NCBI GenBank assembly: GCA_038147195.1
Contig: JAYQTB010000004.1
Location: 2,480,001 to 2,544,000, forward strand
Source of the DNA: Eutrophocola salsuginis
GTDB taxonomy: Bacteria > Pseudomonadota > Gammaproteobacteria > Pseudomonadales > Pseudohongiellaceae
DNA length: 64,000 nucleotides
Reading direction: 5' to 3'
Positions 1 through 9,153 of this stretch are shown here, one piece after another. The translations under genes were made by a program, and so were the position numbers. How positions within the stretch are numbered: the stretch's first letter is position 1; every line of letters starts with the position of its first letter. The notes under the pieces are model-generated. The model saw only the letters and a program-made list of their open reading frames with translations. It had not been told where the DNA came from and did not search any database.

Positions 1-1
1 T

Positions 2-727
2 GCAGGGATCCCGCTGCGTATCGGCTGGCGCGGGGAAGCGAGATCACTGTTGATCAATGATTGTCGCGATCTCGACGAGCAAACCTACCCGCTCATGTTG
101 GAGCGCTTCGTGGCGCTGGCCCTGCCGAAGGGATCGCCACTGCCGAAACCCTTGCCGCGTCCGGCATTGCATGTCAGTGAAAATGACAAGGCGACGGTTA
201 CGGCGAAACTGGACCTTGTCCGCGATGATCCCGTGCTGGTGCTTTGCCCGGGCGCAGAATTCGGTGAGGCCAAGAAATGGCCTTCAAGCCATTATGCCGC
301 CGTGGCGACACGCTGGCTGGAAAACGGTGGACAGGTCTGGATGCTAGGTTCTGCCAGAGATGCAGGCGATGCGCTCGCCATTACCGAAACAATTCCCAAG
401 GTATTGCGTGAACGGTGTATCGACCTGACCGGCAAGACCTTGCTGACCGATGCCATACACCTGATGGCCTGTGCCGACAGGGTGTTGAGCAACGATTCCG
501 GGCTCATGCATGTCGCCGCAGCCCTGGCGCGCCCGCTTGTCGTGGTCTACGGTTCTACCTCCCCCGCCTTCACGCCACCACTGGCTGACAAAGTCAGGAT
601 TGTGTCACTGGGGCTCGATTGCAGCCCGTGCTTCAAGCGCACCTGCCCCCTGGGTCATACCGATTGCCTGGAAAAACTGGCTCCGGAAGAAGTGCTTACC
701 GCCATGCACGAACTCGAGACGTCATGA
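2..727 (+). CDS. waaF: ADP-heptose--LPS heptosyltransferase II, 5' truncated
   Basis: Adds the second L-glycero-D-manno-heptose to the lipopolysaccharide inner core at the cytoplasmic face of the inner membrane. The frame is open from base 2, so the true start lies outside the window; an apparent TTG start at 50 is internal. Visible glycosyltransferase family 9 features are the NDCRDLDE stretch, the donor-site motif NDSGLMHVAAAL, the following YGSTSPAFTPP loop and a C-terminal Cys-rich segment (CSPCFKRTCPLGHTDCL) typical of WaaF. Its stop overlaps the waaG start by 4 bp (ATGA at 724-727), so the two are probably translationally coupled. It shares a cluster with waaG, waaP, hldE and waaA, which fits core assembly. 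Identification is confident; only the N-terminal third is missing. Confidence 0.93.
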   Translation, partial: AGIPLRIGWRGEARSLLINDCRDLDEQTYPLMLERFVALALPKGSPLPKPLPRPALHVSENDKATVTAKLDLVRDDPVLVLCPGAEFGEAKKWPSSHYAAVATRWLENGGQVWMLGSARDAGDALAITETIPKVLRERCIDLTGKTLLTDAIHLMACADRVLSNDSGLMHVAAALARPLVVVYGSTSPAFTPPLADKVRIVSLGLDCSPCFKRTCPLGHTDCLEKLAPEEVLTAMHELETS

Positions 728-1860
728 AAGTTGCCCTTGTTCTCTTTGATTGGTTTGCCCATGGTGGTTTGCAGCGCGACTGTCGCCGCATCGGCGAAAG
801 CCTGCATGAGAAGGGCGCCAAGGTCGACGTGATCTGTATGAATCGCGATGGTGATCTGCCCGACGGCATGCTCCTCATACAGGCCATTAACGCATCGAGT
901 AACAGCATTTCTGCCCGCAAACATTTTCTCGCGTTCCTAGAACGACATCTGGCGCAACATGACTACGATGCGGTCATCGGTTTCAACAGGCTGCCACACC
1001 TGGATTATTACTTTGCAGCAGATACCTGTTTCGCATGGAAGGCGACACGTGAACGCAACCTGTTATATCGTTGGACGCCGCGCAGCCGGCAGTACCTGGC
1101 TTTTGAGAAGGCCGTGTTCGGGCCGGGCAGTGACACAGACCTGCTTATGTTGTCGCCAATGCAAAAGCAGGAATACCTGGCCTGCTATCCGCAGTCGCTG
1201 CCGCGCATGGTCGACCTGCCTCCCGGCATTGCCCGTGACCGGATGGCACCGGAAAATTCTGTGCAGGTTCGTCAGGAATTTCGTAGGGAATTCGGTATCG
1301 GCAATGATGAATTCATTCTGTTGCAGGTCGGCACCGGCCACCCGGTCAAGGGCGTCGACAGGTCGATCAGGGCGCTGGCCTCACTGCCGGAAACCATCAA
1401 GTACAGAACACGCCTTTTCATACTAGGCAATGACAGGCAGGGGCGGTATGACGGGCTGGCCGCACAACTGGGTATTGCGGACAGGATTAGGATACTGTCC
1501 GGCCGTGACGACCTGCCGCGTTTTTACCAGGGCGCTGATATCTGCCTGCAACCCTCCCACAAGGAAAGTGCTGGCATGGTGATCTTGGAATCCATAGTCG
1601 CGGGCTTGCCGGTGCTGGCTACGGCCACCTGTGGCTATGCCTTCCACGTTGAACAGGGTGCAGCAGGTGTGGTTCTGCCAGCGCCGTTCAGTCAGCAGTC
1701 CATGAATGCCGCCTTGCTGGCGATGTTGCAGAGCGAAGACCGTCCTCGCTGGCGTTCCAATGGCATTGCCTATGGCAAGGCCGGTAATTTTTACGACATG
1801 CCGGCACTGGTAGCGCAAATGATCATGTCAGGTAAAAGGGTCGAAGAAGATGGCAACTGA
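724..1860 (+). CDS. waaG: LPS core glucosyltransferase WaaG (GT4 family)
   Basis: Transfers a hexose (glucose in enterics) to heptose II of the LPS inner core. The 378-residue product has the GT-B fold seen in family GT4: an N-terminal acceptor domain starting MKVALVLFDWFAHGGLQRD and a C-terminal donor domain with VGTGHPVKGVDR and the E-x7-E region HKESAGMVILESIVAG. I chose the ATG at 724 because it overlaps the waaF stop and matches the family N-terminus; the frame continues upstream to 619 but that stretch lies inside waaF. The 3' end overlaps waaP by 11 bp, so waaF-waaG-waaP form one tight operon. The sugar actually transferred cannot be read from sequence. Confidence 0.92.
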   Translation: MKVALVLFDWFAHGGLQRDCRRIGESLHEKGAKVDVICMNRDGDLPDGMLLIQAINASSNSISARKHFLAFLERHLAQHDYDAVIGFNRLPHLDYYFAADTCFAWKATRERNLLYRWTPRSRQYLAFEKAVFGPGSDTDLLMLSPMQKQEYLACYPQSLPRMVDLPPGIARDRMAPENSVQVRQEFRREFGIGNDEFILLQVGTGHPVKGVDRSIRALASLPETIKYRTRLFILGNDRQGRYDGLAAQLGIADRIRILSGRDDLPRFYQGADICLQPSHKESAGMVILESIVAGLPVLATATCGYAFHVEQGAAGVVLPAPFSQQSMNAALLAMLQSEDRPRWRSNGIAYGKAGNFYDMPALVAQMIMSGKRVEEDGN

Positions 1861-2629
1861 GCTCTTCCTCGACTATGCGCTCACCAGGGCAGTGGGTGGC
1901 CGTGATCCGTTTGCAGCTTTCGCCGAGATGTCGGGCCAGGAGTTTCGCGCCCTAGAAAGCCGTCGTACCTACGCTGTCGATTTGTCCGGCAAACGCTACT
2001 TCGTGAAGTACCACCGTGGTACGCCAACCGGTGAGGTGTTGAAGAACCTGGTCCAGCTGCGCATGCCTGTCACCAGTGCACGTAATGAATGGCGCGCGTT
2101 AGAGAAACTCAGCGAACTGGGTATTCGGGTGCCGGTCGTCGCCGGCTGGGGCCGGCGTGGTTTGCTGCCGCAAACGACCGAGTCCTTCATAGTCACCGAG
2201 GATTTGGGCACCCAGGAAAACCTTGAAGATCTGACTCGTCACTGGGCCACGCAGCCACCAGCATTCGCGGATAAGCTCGCCCTAATTAGGGAGGTCGCAG
2301 ACATCAGCCGCATGATGCATGGCAACGGAATCTGCCACCGGGATTTTTATATCTGCCACTTCATGGTAACGGGGTCGGGAGACCAACGTCTGACCCTAAT
2401 TGATTTGCACCGGGCGCTGGTAAAGCAGCATCTCGGGTTACGCTGGGTGATCAAGGATGTCGGCAGCCTGTATTTCTCCGCCATGGATATCGGTCTGACG
2501 CGACGCGATTTGCTGCGCTTCATACGCGCTTATGCTGGCGATGATCTCAGGAAGGCCATGAAGGGGAATGCGGGGTTCTGGGAACAGGTAAGGCTGCGGG
2601 GTGAAAAGCTAAAAAGCCGTCACGGTTAG
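1850..2629 (+). CDS. waaP: LPS core heptose(I) kinase
   Basis: Phosphorylates heptose I of the inner core using ATP, giving the negative charges that bind divalent cations and stabilise the outer membrane. The 259-residue protein has the usual length and an intact kinase core: a Lys-containing strand YFVKYHRG near residue 53, the catalytic-loop motif ICHRDFYICHF (His163-Arg164-Asp165) and a metal-binding LIDLHRA near residue 187. It starts inside the end of waaG and ends convergently with the membrane glycosyltransferase gene, with a 4-bp overlap of the two stop regions. Contrast with the kinase-like domain of the acyltransferase fusion at 4139-5668, which has lost the HRD motif. Confidence 0.93.
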   Translation: MATELFLDYALTRAVGGRDPFAAFAEMSGQEFRALESRRTYAVDLSGKRYFVKYHRGTPTGEVLKNLVQLRMPVTSARNEWRALEKLSELGIRVPVVAGWGRRGLLPQTTESFIVTEDLGTQENLEDLTRHWATQPPAFADKLALIREVADISRMMHGNGICHRDFYICHFMVTGSGDQRLTLIDLHRALVKQHLGLRWVIKDVGSLYFSAMDIGLTRRDLLRFIRAYAGDDLRKAMKGNAGFWEQVRLRGEKLKSRHG

Positions 2630-4098
2630 TTCACCTTAAAAATTATCATGGCGTCATCACGCTGGTTGGAAAAGCGCGCTACTTCATTCAGATCGCTGCG
2701 TTTTGATACTAGAGAAAGTGCCTCGCGGTTGTCATGGTGCATGTCGATAACCAGGAATTCGGTATTCGTTGGCGCCGACAGCAAAAGTAACGGATCGGGA
2801 TCGACCTCGTCATAGTTTTCAACCATTCCCGAATAGTAGGCCACGGCGAAACTGTTCGTGGCCAGCGTACTTCTGTTGTCGATGTTCTCACGGGACCAAT
2901 CGATGGCGTCCTCGATATACCTTTTCGAATAACCGAAGCTGACCAGGCTGTCTATCAGGAAGTACACCAGGCAGGCGATGAACATAATGTGGAATTTTTT
3001 TAGGGTGGCGGTTTCGGCACAGCGGCGATATTGGGCCTCTATGCACAATGGCAGTAATGACAACAACAGCAGCGCGGCCATCACCGCATAGCGGGTTGTC
3101 AGGAACTGCATGATGGACACGAAAATCAACAGGGCCAGCAAGGCGCTGACCAGGAACGCCCACCAGGGAGCCCTGTTTGCAACCGGCACGGCCGGGCGGA
3201 ATCGCGCCAGGCACCAAGTGAGGAAGAGAGTCGCGGCCGGTCCGGCGGCCATGACCAGGTTTACGATCACGGCATACAGGTAGCCGATAAACAACACGCC
3301 CAAACCCTTGCCGGTGAAGTATTCGAGTTCGGGAGACAGGTGAAACGACAGGTTCTCGCTGGTTGCGGCGCCTGCCAGTGTGCTCGGGTAGTCGACTAGC
3401 AGGGGCAGGTACCAACGGTAGGCGAAGTTGAACACCTCGATCAGGTTCACGTCTGCGGGTAGGAACACCAGGAGTATTAGGATGACGCCCGCCACCATGA
3501 ATCCCAACAGGATCCCCGCCAGCTTCAGCCTGTCGGGCATTGGCCTCATGCCCGGTAGCAGCAGGGCCATCGGTGATGCCAGCACGACCAGAAGTCCCTC
3601 CAGTCGGAAGAATACGGCCGCGGCCATGGCCAGGAGCCAGCCCCAGGCATGGATAAAATTGCCTGTGCTGTTGTAACGGATCAGCTGGATCAGGGCGGTC
3701 AGGCAGAAACCCCAGTAGGCGAAATCGCGGATCAGGTTGAAGCGCATTTCATTCAATGTCGGGTAACACAGGATGACCGCCGTAGCGAACACTTGCACCC
3801 GGGGCAAGGCATTAAATTCGGCAACCAGGGTGATGAAGGCATAGACCAGCAGTGCGATGGCCAGTGTGTTGACCAGATGAGCGCTGGTCACGAGGTCAAC
3901 GGAAACTACGTGGCTGGCGATGGCGATAAACACCGAGTAGCCATACCAGCCGTATGCGGCCAGTGTGGCATCCAGCCCCTGTTGTGAAAACAGTTCGGCT
4001 GCACGTAGGTAACTGAAAGCATCGTCGTTTGGAATCGGGTTGGCCGCGATGACGACCAGGGAAAACAGGCAGCTGATGAGAACGGCATACCAGCGCAT
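2626..4098 (-). CDS. GT-C type membrane glycosyltransferase, unassigned
   Basis: A polytopic membrane protein of about 490 residues with ten or more hydrophobic helices. The short loop after the first helix carries a paired-acid motif (NPIPNDDAFSYLRAAE), as in GT-C glycosyltransferases of the ArnT/PMT type, where such acids bind a polyprenyl-phosphate sugar donor and act in the periplasm. The C-terminal 100 residues appear soluble. I chose the ATG at 4098, preceded by GAGAG, because the first helix follows at once; a GTG at 4134 or the ATG at 4191 (which would overlap the upstream gene by 53 bp) remain possible. Context with LPS genes suggests decoration of lipid A or core, but donor and acceptor are unknown. 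Confidence 0.72.
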   Translation of the reverse strand: MRWYAVLISCLFSLVVIAANPIPNDDAFSYLRAAELFSQQGLDATLAAYGWYGYSVFIAIASHVVSVDLVTSAHLVNTLAIALLVYAFITLVAEFNALPRVQVFATAVILCYPTLNEMRFNLIRDFAYWGFCLTALIQLIRYNSTGNFIHAWGWLLAMAAAVFFRLEGLLVVLASPMALLLPGMRPMPDRLKLAGILLGFMVAGVILILLVFLPADVNLIEVFNFAYRWYLPLLVDYPSTLAGAATSENLSFHLSPELEYFTGKGLGVLFIGYLYAVIVNLVMAAGPAATLFLTWCLARFRPAVPVANRAPWWAFLVSALLALLIFVSIMQFLTTRYAVMAALLLLSLLPLCIEAQYRRCAETATLKKFHIMFIACLVYFLIDSLVSFGYSKRYIEDAIDWSRENIDNRSTLATNSFAVAYYSGMVENYDEVDPDPLLLLSAPTNTEFLVIDMHHDNREALSLVSKRSDLNEVARFSNQRDDAMIIFKVN

Positions 4099-4138
4099 AT
4101 CTCTCGATCCGATCTTGTCGATGAATGTATCCACCAGA

Positions 4139-5668
4139 TCAGGCTTCCATACCGGACAGAGCCAGCCCGGCCTTGTCGGCATAGCAGGCAAAGAAATTAT
4201 CCCGGCCGCTGCCGGACAGGTTGAGGTTCTTGCTCAGCTGGATCAGGCTGTCACGACGCGCCTTCAGGGATGGCGGCTTGCGTGAAAAGATGAAGTCGGT
4301 CGGGTCGAGAATGGCAAAGTCCCTCGCAGTGATGATGAATAAATCGAGCACTGGTTTTTTGCAGGTAAAGCCCTTGGCATGCAACTGCGCCATGAAGGCG
4401 GCCAGTGAATTCAGCGGCAGGTCGCGCGCGGGCAGCTGACTGAGAAGTTTGCCTTCCGGGACGAAATAGCTCACCAGTGACAGCTTCCTGTCGGGTACGC
4501 GAAAGAAATTGTCGATGGTGATGGAATCGATGCCGTGCATTCTCAGGTTCTTGGCATGCATATCAAAAGTCCTGGCAGGATGATCGAAGATCTTGCGCTT
4601 GCTGATGACGCGTGGATACTGCCTGACCCATAAGCCGGTGGGTAACCGGAAGTCGAGTACACCATGCAGCTCTGTCACCTGGGTGGCGCCCGTAATGATG
4701 CTGTCATACTGTGCCTCGGTCAGGCGGCGGTTGGGGGTGGTAATGTTGATGTACGGGCTTTCGGGTTTGCCGCCCGGATTTGTCTTGAGGCGCTTGTGCA
4801 TCCACAGGTATTGTGCCGGGTAATGGCGGATGGCCTGCTCGAGCATATGGTTGACAAGCGTCGCGTCGGCAACATTGTCTTCGCTCGGGAAGGTGTCCGG
4901 AAAGGGAGTGAACTCGATTTCGTACTGCGGCGATTTACCCTTGCGATGCTGCCTCATCAGGAAAGCAGGAGAATCGTTAAAGGCCGCAAAACGGGAACCT
5001 GCCGTGATGGTGGCCGCCGGTCTGCCGAAGAAGGGTGCATAAACCGCGTGATCCGGGCCGTAGTCCTGATCCGGTGCATACCAGAGTGTCTTGCCCTGCT
5101 TCAGGTGGCGAAAGGCGCCGCGGATGTCGTTGCGATCGAAGACCCCGTTGCAGTTCGACAATCTGCCGCGCAGCATGAAGGCATCGAACAGTGCGTTGCG
5201 GTGGGGCCGGTAGGTTACGGCAATGGGGTGAAACAGGGACAACAGGTTGGCACCGAAATCCAGCGAGGAGTAGTGGGCGCCAATAAGCAAGATGCCCTTG
5301 CCTCTGGCTTGAGCCGCTTTAAGTTTGTCGAGACCAATCAGTGTGGTTTGGTTCCTGAAGGTGCCGGGTTTTCGCACCCAGCCTGTAGCCGCCTCGATCA
5401 GGCCGATGCCGTTTTCACAAAAGCTCTGTTTTACCAGCGCGTGTTGCTGTTGTTTATCCAGCTCCGGAAAGCAGGTTGCAATATTAATGTTGGTGATATA
5501 GCGGCGTTCCCTGGCCAGCCACCATGTCAGCATGCCAAGCCATTGCCCGGCATGGTAGCGCACACTAAAAGGCATCCAGGCCACGAGGATGAGCAGTGAA
5601 ATACCCAGCCATGTTGGCCAGTATCTGATATGCGTGAACGAGCTGAAAGGCGGTGGCGTCTGCATCAT
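4139..5668 (-). CDS. Lipid A acyltransferase (LpxL/LpxM family) fused to a degenerate WaaP/KdkA-like kinase domain
   Basis: About 509 residues in two parts. Residues 1-300 are a lipid A late acyltransferase: one N-terminal membrane helix after RYWPTWLG, the NIATCFPELD region, and the catalytic HX4D motif in GAHYSSLDFGANLL. Residues about 310-509 resemble the lipopolysaccharide kinase family (VRQYPRVISKRKIFDHPART, LAAFMAQLHAKG, FAILDPTDFIFSRKPPS). In that second part the catalytic-loop HRD expected after LHxxG is replaced by TCKKPVLD, while an Asp in the LIDxxR-equivalent strand (AILDPTD) remains. The fusion suggests one membrane-bound protein for acylation plus substrate sensing or a second modification. 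I chose the tandem ATG at 5668/5665; an ATG at 5710 is in frame. The acyltransferase call is firm; kinase activity is doubtful. Confidence 0.82.
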   Translation of the reverse strand: MMQTPPPFSSFTHIRYWPTWLGISLLILVAWMPFSVRYHAGQWLGMLTWWLARERRYITNINIATCFPELDKQQQHALVKQSFCENGIGLIEAATGWVRKPGTFRNQTTLIGLDKLKAAQARGKGILLIGAHYSSLDFGANLLSLFHPIAVTYRPHRNALFDAFMLRGRLSNCNGVFDRNDIRGAFRHLKQGKTLWYAPDQDYGPDHAVYAPFFGRPAATITAGSRFAAFNDSPAFLMRQHRKGKSPQYEIEFTPFPDTFPSEDNVADATLVNHMLEQAIRHYPAQYLWMHKRLKTNPGGKPESPYINITTPNRRLTEAQYDSIITGATQVTELHGVLDFRLPTGLWVRQYPRVISKRKIFDHPARTFDMHAKNLRMHGIDSITIDNFFRVPDRKLSLVSYFVPEGKLLSQLPARDLPLNSLAAFMAQLHAKGFTCKKPVLDLFIITARDFAILDPTDFIFSRKPPSLKARRDSLIQLSKNLNLSGSGRDNFFACYADKAGLALSGMEA

Positions 5669-5723
5669 CGGCGCTCTGGAATTTGAGCCGCATTGTAACA
5701 GAATCAGCAACGGGCATCGGCTA

Positions 5724-5732
5724 TGGTATGAT
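5724..5732 (+). promoter_or_regulatory. Extended -10 promoter element upstream of hldE
   Basis: TGGTATGAT reads as an extended -10 (TGn followed by TATGAT) 36 bp before the hldE start. No good -35 hexamer is visible, which fits an extended -10 promoter. The same 100-bp gap must also hold the promoter of the divergent acyltransferase-fusion gene. Confidence 0.45.
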
Positions 5733-5767
5733 AGCGGTCACTTCAATTCCTGTCCGTGTAATACCAG

Positions 5768-7192
5768 ATGAATCTCGATATTCCCAAGTTTGATTCTGCA
5801 CGAGTACTCGTGGTCGGCGACGTCATGCTTGACCGCTATTGGCAGGGTGGCACCTCGCGTATTTCTCCTGAAGCGCCCGTGCCGGTGGTCAGGGTCAGCA
5901 GCACCGAGGCCTGTCCCGGTGGTGCAGGCAACGTGGCGCTCAATATCGCCGCACTCGGCGGAGCCGCTACGCTGATCGGCTTGGTGGGGGATGATGATGA
6001 TGGTACAGAGTTGCATGCGCGCCTTGCCGCCGCCGGCGTTTTGTGTGATTTCGAGAAGGTCCCCGGCAAACCGACCATCACTAAGCTGCGCGTGGTCAGC
6101 CGGCACCAGCAGTTGATCCGGCTCGACTTCGAGGAAAAATTCGCTCCCGAAAATGCGGCCGCCGTGAACGAACGTGCTGCGAAACTGCTGACTGATGCAG
6201 ACATCCTAATCGTGTCGGATTACGCTAAGGGTGCGCTAACCGCTGTCAGTGAACTCATCTCGACGGCCGTCAAGGCGGGAGTGAAAATCCTGGTCGATCC
6301 GAAGGGTACCGATTTCTTCCGTTACAAAGGCGCGACTCTGCTGACTCCGAACCTGAGTGAATTCGAGCAGGTGGTGGGCGAGTGCGCGAGCGAGGAGGAG
6401 CTCGTTAGAAAGGGGCGGCAACTGTTGGAAACCCTGTCCCTTGAAGCTCTGCTGGTCACCCGCGGTGAACATGGGATGAGCCTGATTCGCGGCAGTGAAC
6501 CTGAAATGCATATTCCGGCTCGCGCGCGCGATGTCTTCGACGTCACCGGTGCCGGTGACACCGTCATCTCCGTACTGGGCGCCGCCCTGGCAGCCGGCGC
6601 CGCCTTGCCCGAAGCCGTGGCGCTATCCAATATCGCCGCCGGCCTGGTGGTCTCCCGTGTTGGCACGGTCGCCATCAGCGGCCCGGAGTTGCGCCGGGAA
6701 GTTCAAAGGGACGGCGGTTCCGATCGCGGGGTCATGACTCGTGAACAGCTGGCCATTGCCGTGGCCGATGCCCGTGCCAATGGCGAGATGGTGGCCTTTA
6801 CCAATGGCTGTTTCGATATCATACATGCCGGCCATGTCGGTTACCTCAACGAGGCGCGCAAGTTGGGCGACCGACTCATTGTCGCGATCAATGATGATGA
6901 ATCCGTAAAACGCCTGAAGGGAGAGGGTCGCCCCATCAACTCGATCGATCGGCGAATGGCTGTTGTCGCGGGACTGGAAGCCGTGGATTGGGTGGTCTCG
7001 TTTTCAGAAGATACGCCGGAAGCCCTGCTCGAGGTAATCAGGCCCGACTGCCTGGTCAAAGGTGGCGATTACATGATAAGTGAAGTGGTCGGTGCCGACA
7101 TCGTGCAGGGTTATGGCGGTGAAGTGAAAGTCCTGACGTTCCTTGACAACTGCTCAACCTCTTCAATCGTCGACAAGATCAAGAACAAGTAA
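5768..7192 (+). CDS. hldE: Bifunctional heptose-7-phosphate kinase / heptose-1-phosphate adenylyltransferase
   Basis: Makes ADP-heptose, the donor used by WaaC/WaaF. The 474 residues match the family length. Residues 1-about 320 form a PfkB-type ribokinase domain, with GGAGNVALNIAALGG near the N-terminus and the signature DVTGAGDTV where the catalytic Asp lies. Residues about 340-474 form a cytidylyltransferase-like domain with FTNGCFDIIHAGHVGYL (HxGH nucleotide-binding motif). It is divergent from the acyltransferase fusion and convergent with the aldo/keto reductase gene, 9 bp away. Supply of ADP-heptose and its use are therefore encoded within a few kilobases. Confidence 0.96.
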   Translation: MNLDIPKFDSARVLVVGDVMLDRYWQGGTSRISPEAPVPVVRVSSTEACPGGAGNVALNIAALGGAATLIGLVGDDDDGTELHARLAAAGVLCDFEKVPGKPTITKLRVVSRHQQLIRLDFEEKFAPENAAAVNERAAKLLTDADILIVSDYAKGALTAVSELISTAVKAGVKILVDPKGTDFFRYKGATLLTPNLSEFEQVVGECASEEELVRKGRQLLETLSLEALLVTRGEHGMSLIRGSEPEMHIPARARDVFDVTGAGDTVISVLGAALAAGAALPEAVALSNIAAGLVVSRVGTVAISGPELRREVQRDGGSDRGVMTREQLAIAVADARANGEMVAFTNGCFDIIHAGHVGYLNEARKLGDRLIVAINDDESVKRLKGEGRPINSIDRRMAVVAGLEAVDWVVSFSEDTPEALLEVIRPDCLVKGGDYMISEVVGADIVQGYGGEVKVLTFLDNCSTSSIVDKIKNK

Positions 7193-7201
7193 ACCTGCCG
7201 A

Positions 7202-7963
7202 TCAGGCAAACTGTTGTGCCAGCCTGGCATTTTCCGCCATGTGACCCGGTGTGATGGTGCCGATGATCGCTGACTGTATGCCCGGCGTCTGCATCAGTAG
7301 CCGCATGCTCTCTTTCACAGTTCCAGTGTGCCCGCTCATCAACCCCTTCTTCACTAGTACACCCTTGCCCTTCTTCTTCGCATTATCGAGCACGGCATCG
7401 TCACGTTGCTCGAGGTTGTATGTGATCATCACTATGTCGAGCAAGGAGGCGGCCAGGATTCCCCCGGCTATGGTTTTGGTCGACATCCCGATGGCGCGAA
7501 CAAGCCCTTCATTTTTTAGATCCTGGAGCACCTGTACACATTCCCCTTGCTGCAGTATGGACTCATCGTTGCCATCGGAATGGATGAGCACGATATCCAG
7601 GTAGTCGGTGTTTAGGCGTTTCAGGCTGCGTTCGATGCTCTTGCGCGTATGGGCACCCGAGAAATCGAAGCGGGATTTTCCATTCTCGAATTCCTCGCCA
7701 GTTTTCGTGGCGATCACCCAGTCCTGGCGGTTGGTCAGCAACTTGCCGAGACGTTCCTCGCTATTTCCGTAGGCAGGTGCCGTATCCAGCAGGTTGATTC
7801 CTAAATCCCTGGCCTGTTCCAGCAAATGGATGACGGCGGCATCATCCGGGATGGTGAAGTTGGTAGGATATTTCACGTTCTGATCTCGCCCCATTTTTAC
7901 GCTACCCAGGCCGATGGCGGAAACATGCAATTGAGTCCCGGGGATGGTGCGTGAAAAGGCCAT
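7202..7963 (-). CDS. Aldo/keto reductase family protein
   Basis: NAD(P)H-dependent oxidoreductase of the aldo/keto reductase superfamily, 253 residues, slightly short for the family (270-330). Visible features are the N-terminal GLGSVKMG, the strand LLDTAPAYGNSEERLG carrying the Asp and Tyr of the catalytic tetrad, IATKTG with the Lys, and IVLIHSDGND with the His. I chose the ATG at 7963, 2 bp after the stop of the upstream FAD gene; a longer open frame to 8338 is only the antisense shadow of that gene. The pair is almost certainly co-transcribed. Substrate unknown. Confidence 0.85.
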   Translation of the reverse strand: MAFSRTIPGTQLHVSAIGLGSVKMGRDQNVKYPTNFTIPDDAAVIHLLEQARDLGINLLDTAPAYGNSEERLGKLLTNRQDWVIATKTGEEFENGKSRFDFSGAHTRKSIERSLKRLNTDYLDIVLIHSDGNDESILQQGECVQVLQDLKNEGLVRAIGMSTKTIAGGILAASLLDIVMITYNLEQRDDAVLDNAKKKGKGVLVKKGLMSGHTGTVKESMRLLMQTPGIQSAIIGTITPGHMAENARLAQQFA

Positions 7964-7965
7964 GG

Positions 7966-9153
7966 TTACAGGTTCTCCCACGGTGTTGCCGCCACCTGGG
8001 GGCGAGGCAGGAACTGCGGTCCCGCGCCGGCTTCCGTTGAAGAAGAAATCCGCTGCGCCTGGAAATGTGCGAGCACCTTGTCGGCCAGGGCGGGGGCGAG
8101 GGTCAGTTTCGTGGGCCAGCAGACTGCCAGGTTCTGGTGGATGACCAGGCTGGCATCCTCGGGTCGCCGTCCATCGGCCTGTTTTGCTTCCGCCCGGTCG
8201 ATCGCCAGGGTGCCCCATTCGGCACCGGTGAAGTCGCACCAGGGAAAGAGTTCGCCCAGCGTACGCCGGGCCTTGTCGATCAGTGCATTCGCGTTCATCC
8301 CGGCTCCGTCTTCGGCTAGGCGGCCGCCGAGGTACCAAACCGGTTCACCGGCCTTGTTGCTGTGAGTAGTGATGGTGAGCTCCGGTGTCAGGTCGATGCT
8401 GCTCGATACACAGTGCACATAAACGGGCCCCGTGTGTCTGTGGCGCACCATGACCTGTTGCAGTGGGCGACGCTGCATGGGCGCAACGTGGAGGCCGTTC
8501 TGTTCGAGCAGTGACTCTGTGCCGCCACCGCAGCAACTGATGTACTCCTTTGCCTCGATGCGCGTGCCATCATTGAACGCCAGCCCGGTGATGCGGCCGT
8601 TGTCACCGGTTTCGAGTCGGGCGTCCTTCCAGTCGATGCTAAACACACTGTCATGGTGCCGATTGCACAGCATGGCCAGCAGCGAAGGCACGTCGATGAC
8701 GAAATCGGCGATTCGGTACATTGGGCCTTTGACTTTGCCCTGGAAGAAGCCGGGGTAGTCATCCGGCGCAATACGATTGGTTTTTGATGCAAGAGCCTTG
8801 CTGCCTAGAAAGGATAAGAGACGTGCTCGAAGCGAATTGCGCGGCAACATGTAATAGGCATCGGACAGGATGCGGGTGCCCTGCAGGTCCACGTCACCCT
8901 GTCCGGCAAGGCAGCTGCGCCAGACTTCAGGCATATCCGCCACGGCTGTCGCTGAGCGGTTCAGGGTGCCATCGTTGACGTACTTGAGGCCACTGTGAAT
9001 AATGCCCTGGCTGGCAACGCTCTGGCCCCGGCCCAATTCGCCGCTTTCCAGAAGCCAGGCGCTGTAACCGGCATTGCGCAGGCGATTGAGCAGCCAGAGG
9101 CCAGCCACGCCACCACCAAAAATCAGCGCATCAGTTTTCAGTATTTCCGCCAT
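7966..9153 (-). CDS. FAD-dependent oxidoreductase (DAO / glycerol-3-phosphate dehydrogenase-like)
   Basis: A 395-residue flavoprotein. The N-terminus has a Rossmann dinucleotide-binding motif (ALIFGGGVAGLWLLNRL) followed by a second-strand Glu (WLLESGELGRGQS) and SQGIIHSGLKY, a pattern shared with D-amino-acid oxidase and glycerol-3-phosphate dehydrogenase flavoproteins, where the His approaches the flavin. The middle part carries CCGGGTESLL, as in other DAO members. No signal peptide is seen, so it is probably cytoplasmic. It precedes the aldo/keto reductase gene by 2 bp. Both are redox enzymes of unknown substrate placed inside an LPS block; a role in modifying a sugar nucleotide is possible but is inference only. 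Confidence 0.8.
   Translation of the reverse strand: MAEILKTDALIFGGGVAGLWLLNRLRNAGYSAWLLESGELGRGQSVASQGIIHSGLKYVNDGTLNRSATAVADMPEVWRSCLAGQGDVDLQGTRILSDAYYMLPRNSLRARLLSFLGSKALASKTNRIAPDDYPGFFQGKVKGPMYRIADFVIDVPSLLAMLCNRHHDSVFSIDWKDARLETGDNGRITGLAFNDGTRIEAKEYISCCGGGTESLLEQNGLHVAPMQRRPLQQVMVRHRHTGPVYVHCVSSSIDLTPELTITTHSNKAGEPVWYLGGRLAEDGAGMNANALIDKARRTLGELFPWCDFTGAEWGTLAIDRAEAKQADGRRPEDASLVIHQNLAVCWPTKLTLAPALADKVLAHFQAQRISSSTEAGAGPQFLPRPQVAATPWENL

Noticed and set aside
4664..5599. 311-codon plus-strand frame
   Set aside because: Antisense to the acyltransferase fusion gene; no domain or signal features.
7964..8338. 125-residue N-terminal extension of the aldo/keto reductase
   Set aside because: It overlaps the FAD oxidoreductase gene on the same strand in another frame, is Arg/Pro-rich and unlike the family; the ATG at 7963 follows the upstream stop by 2 bp.
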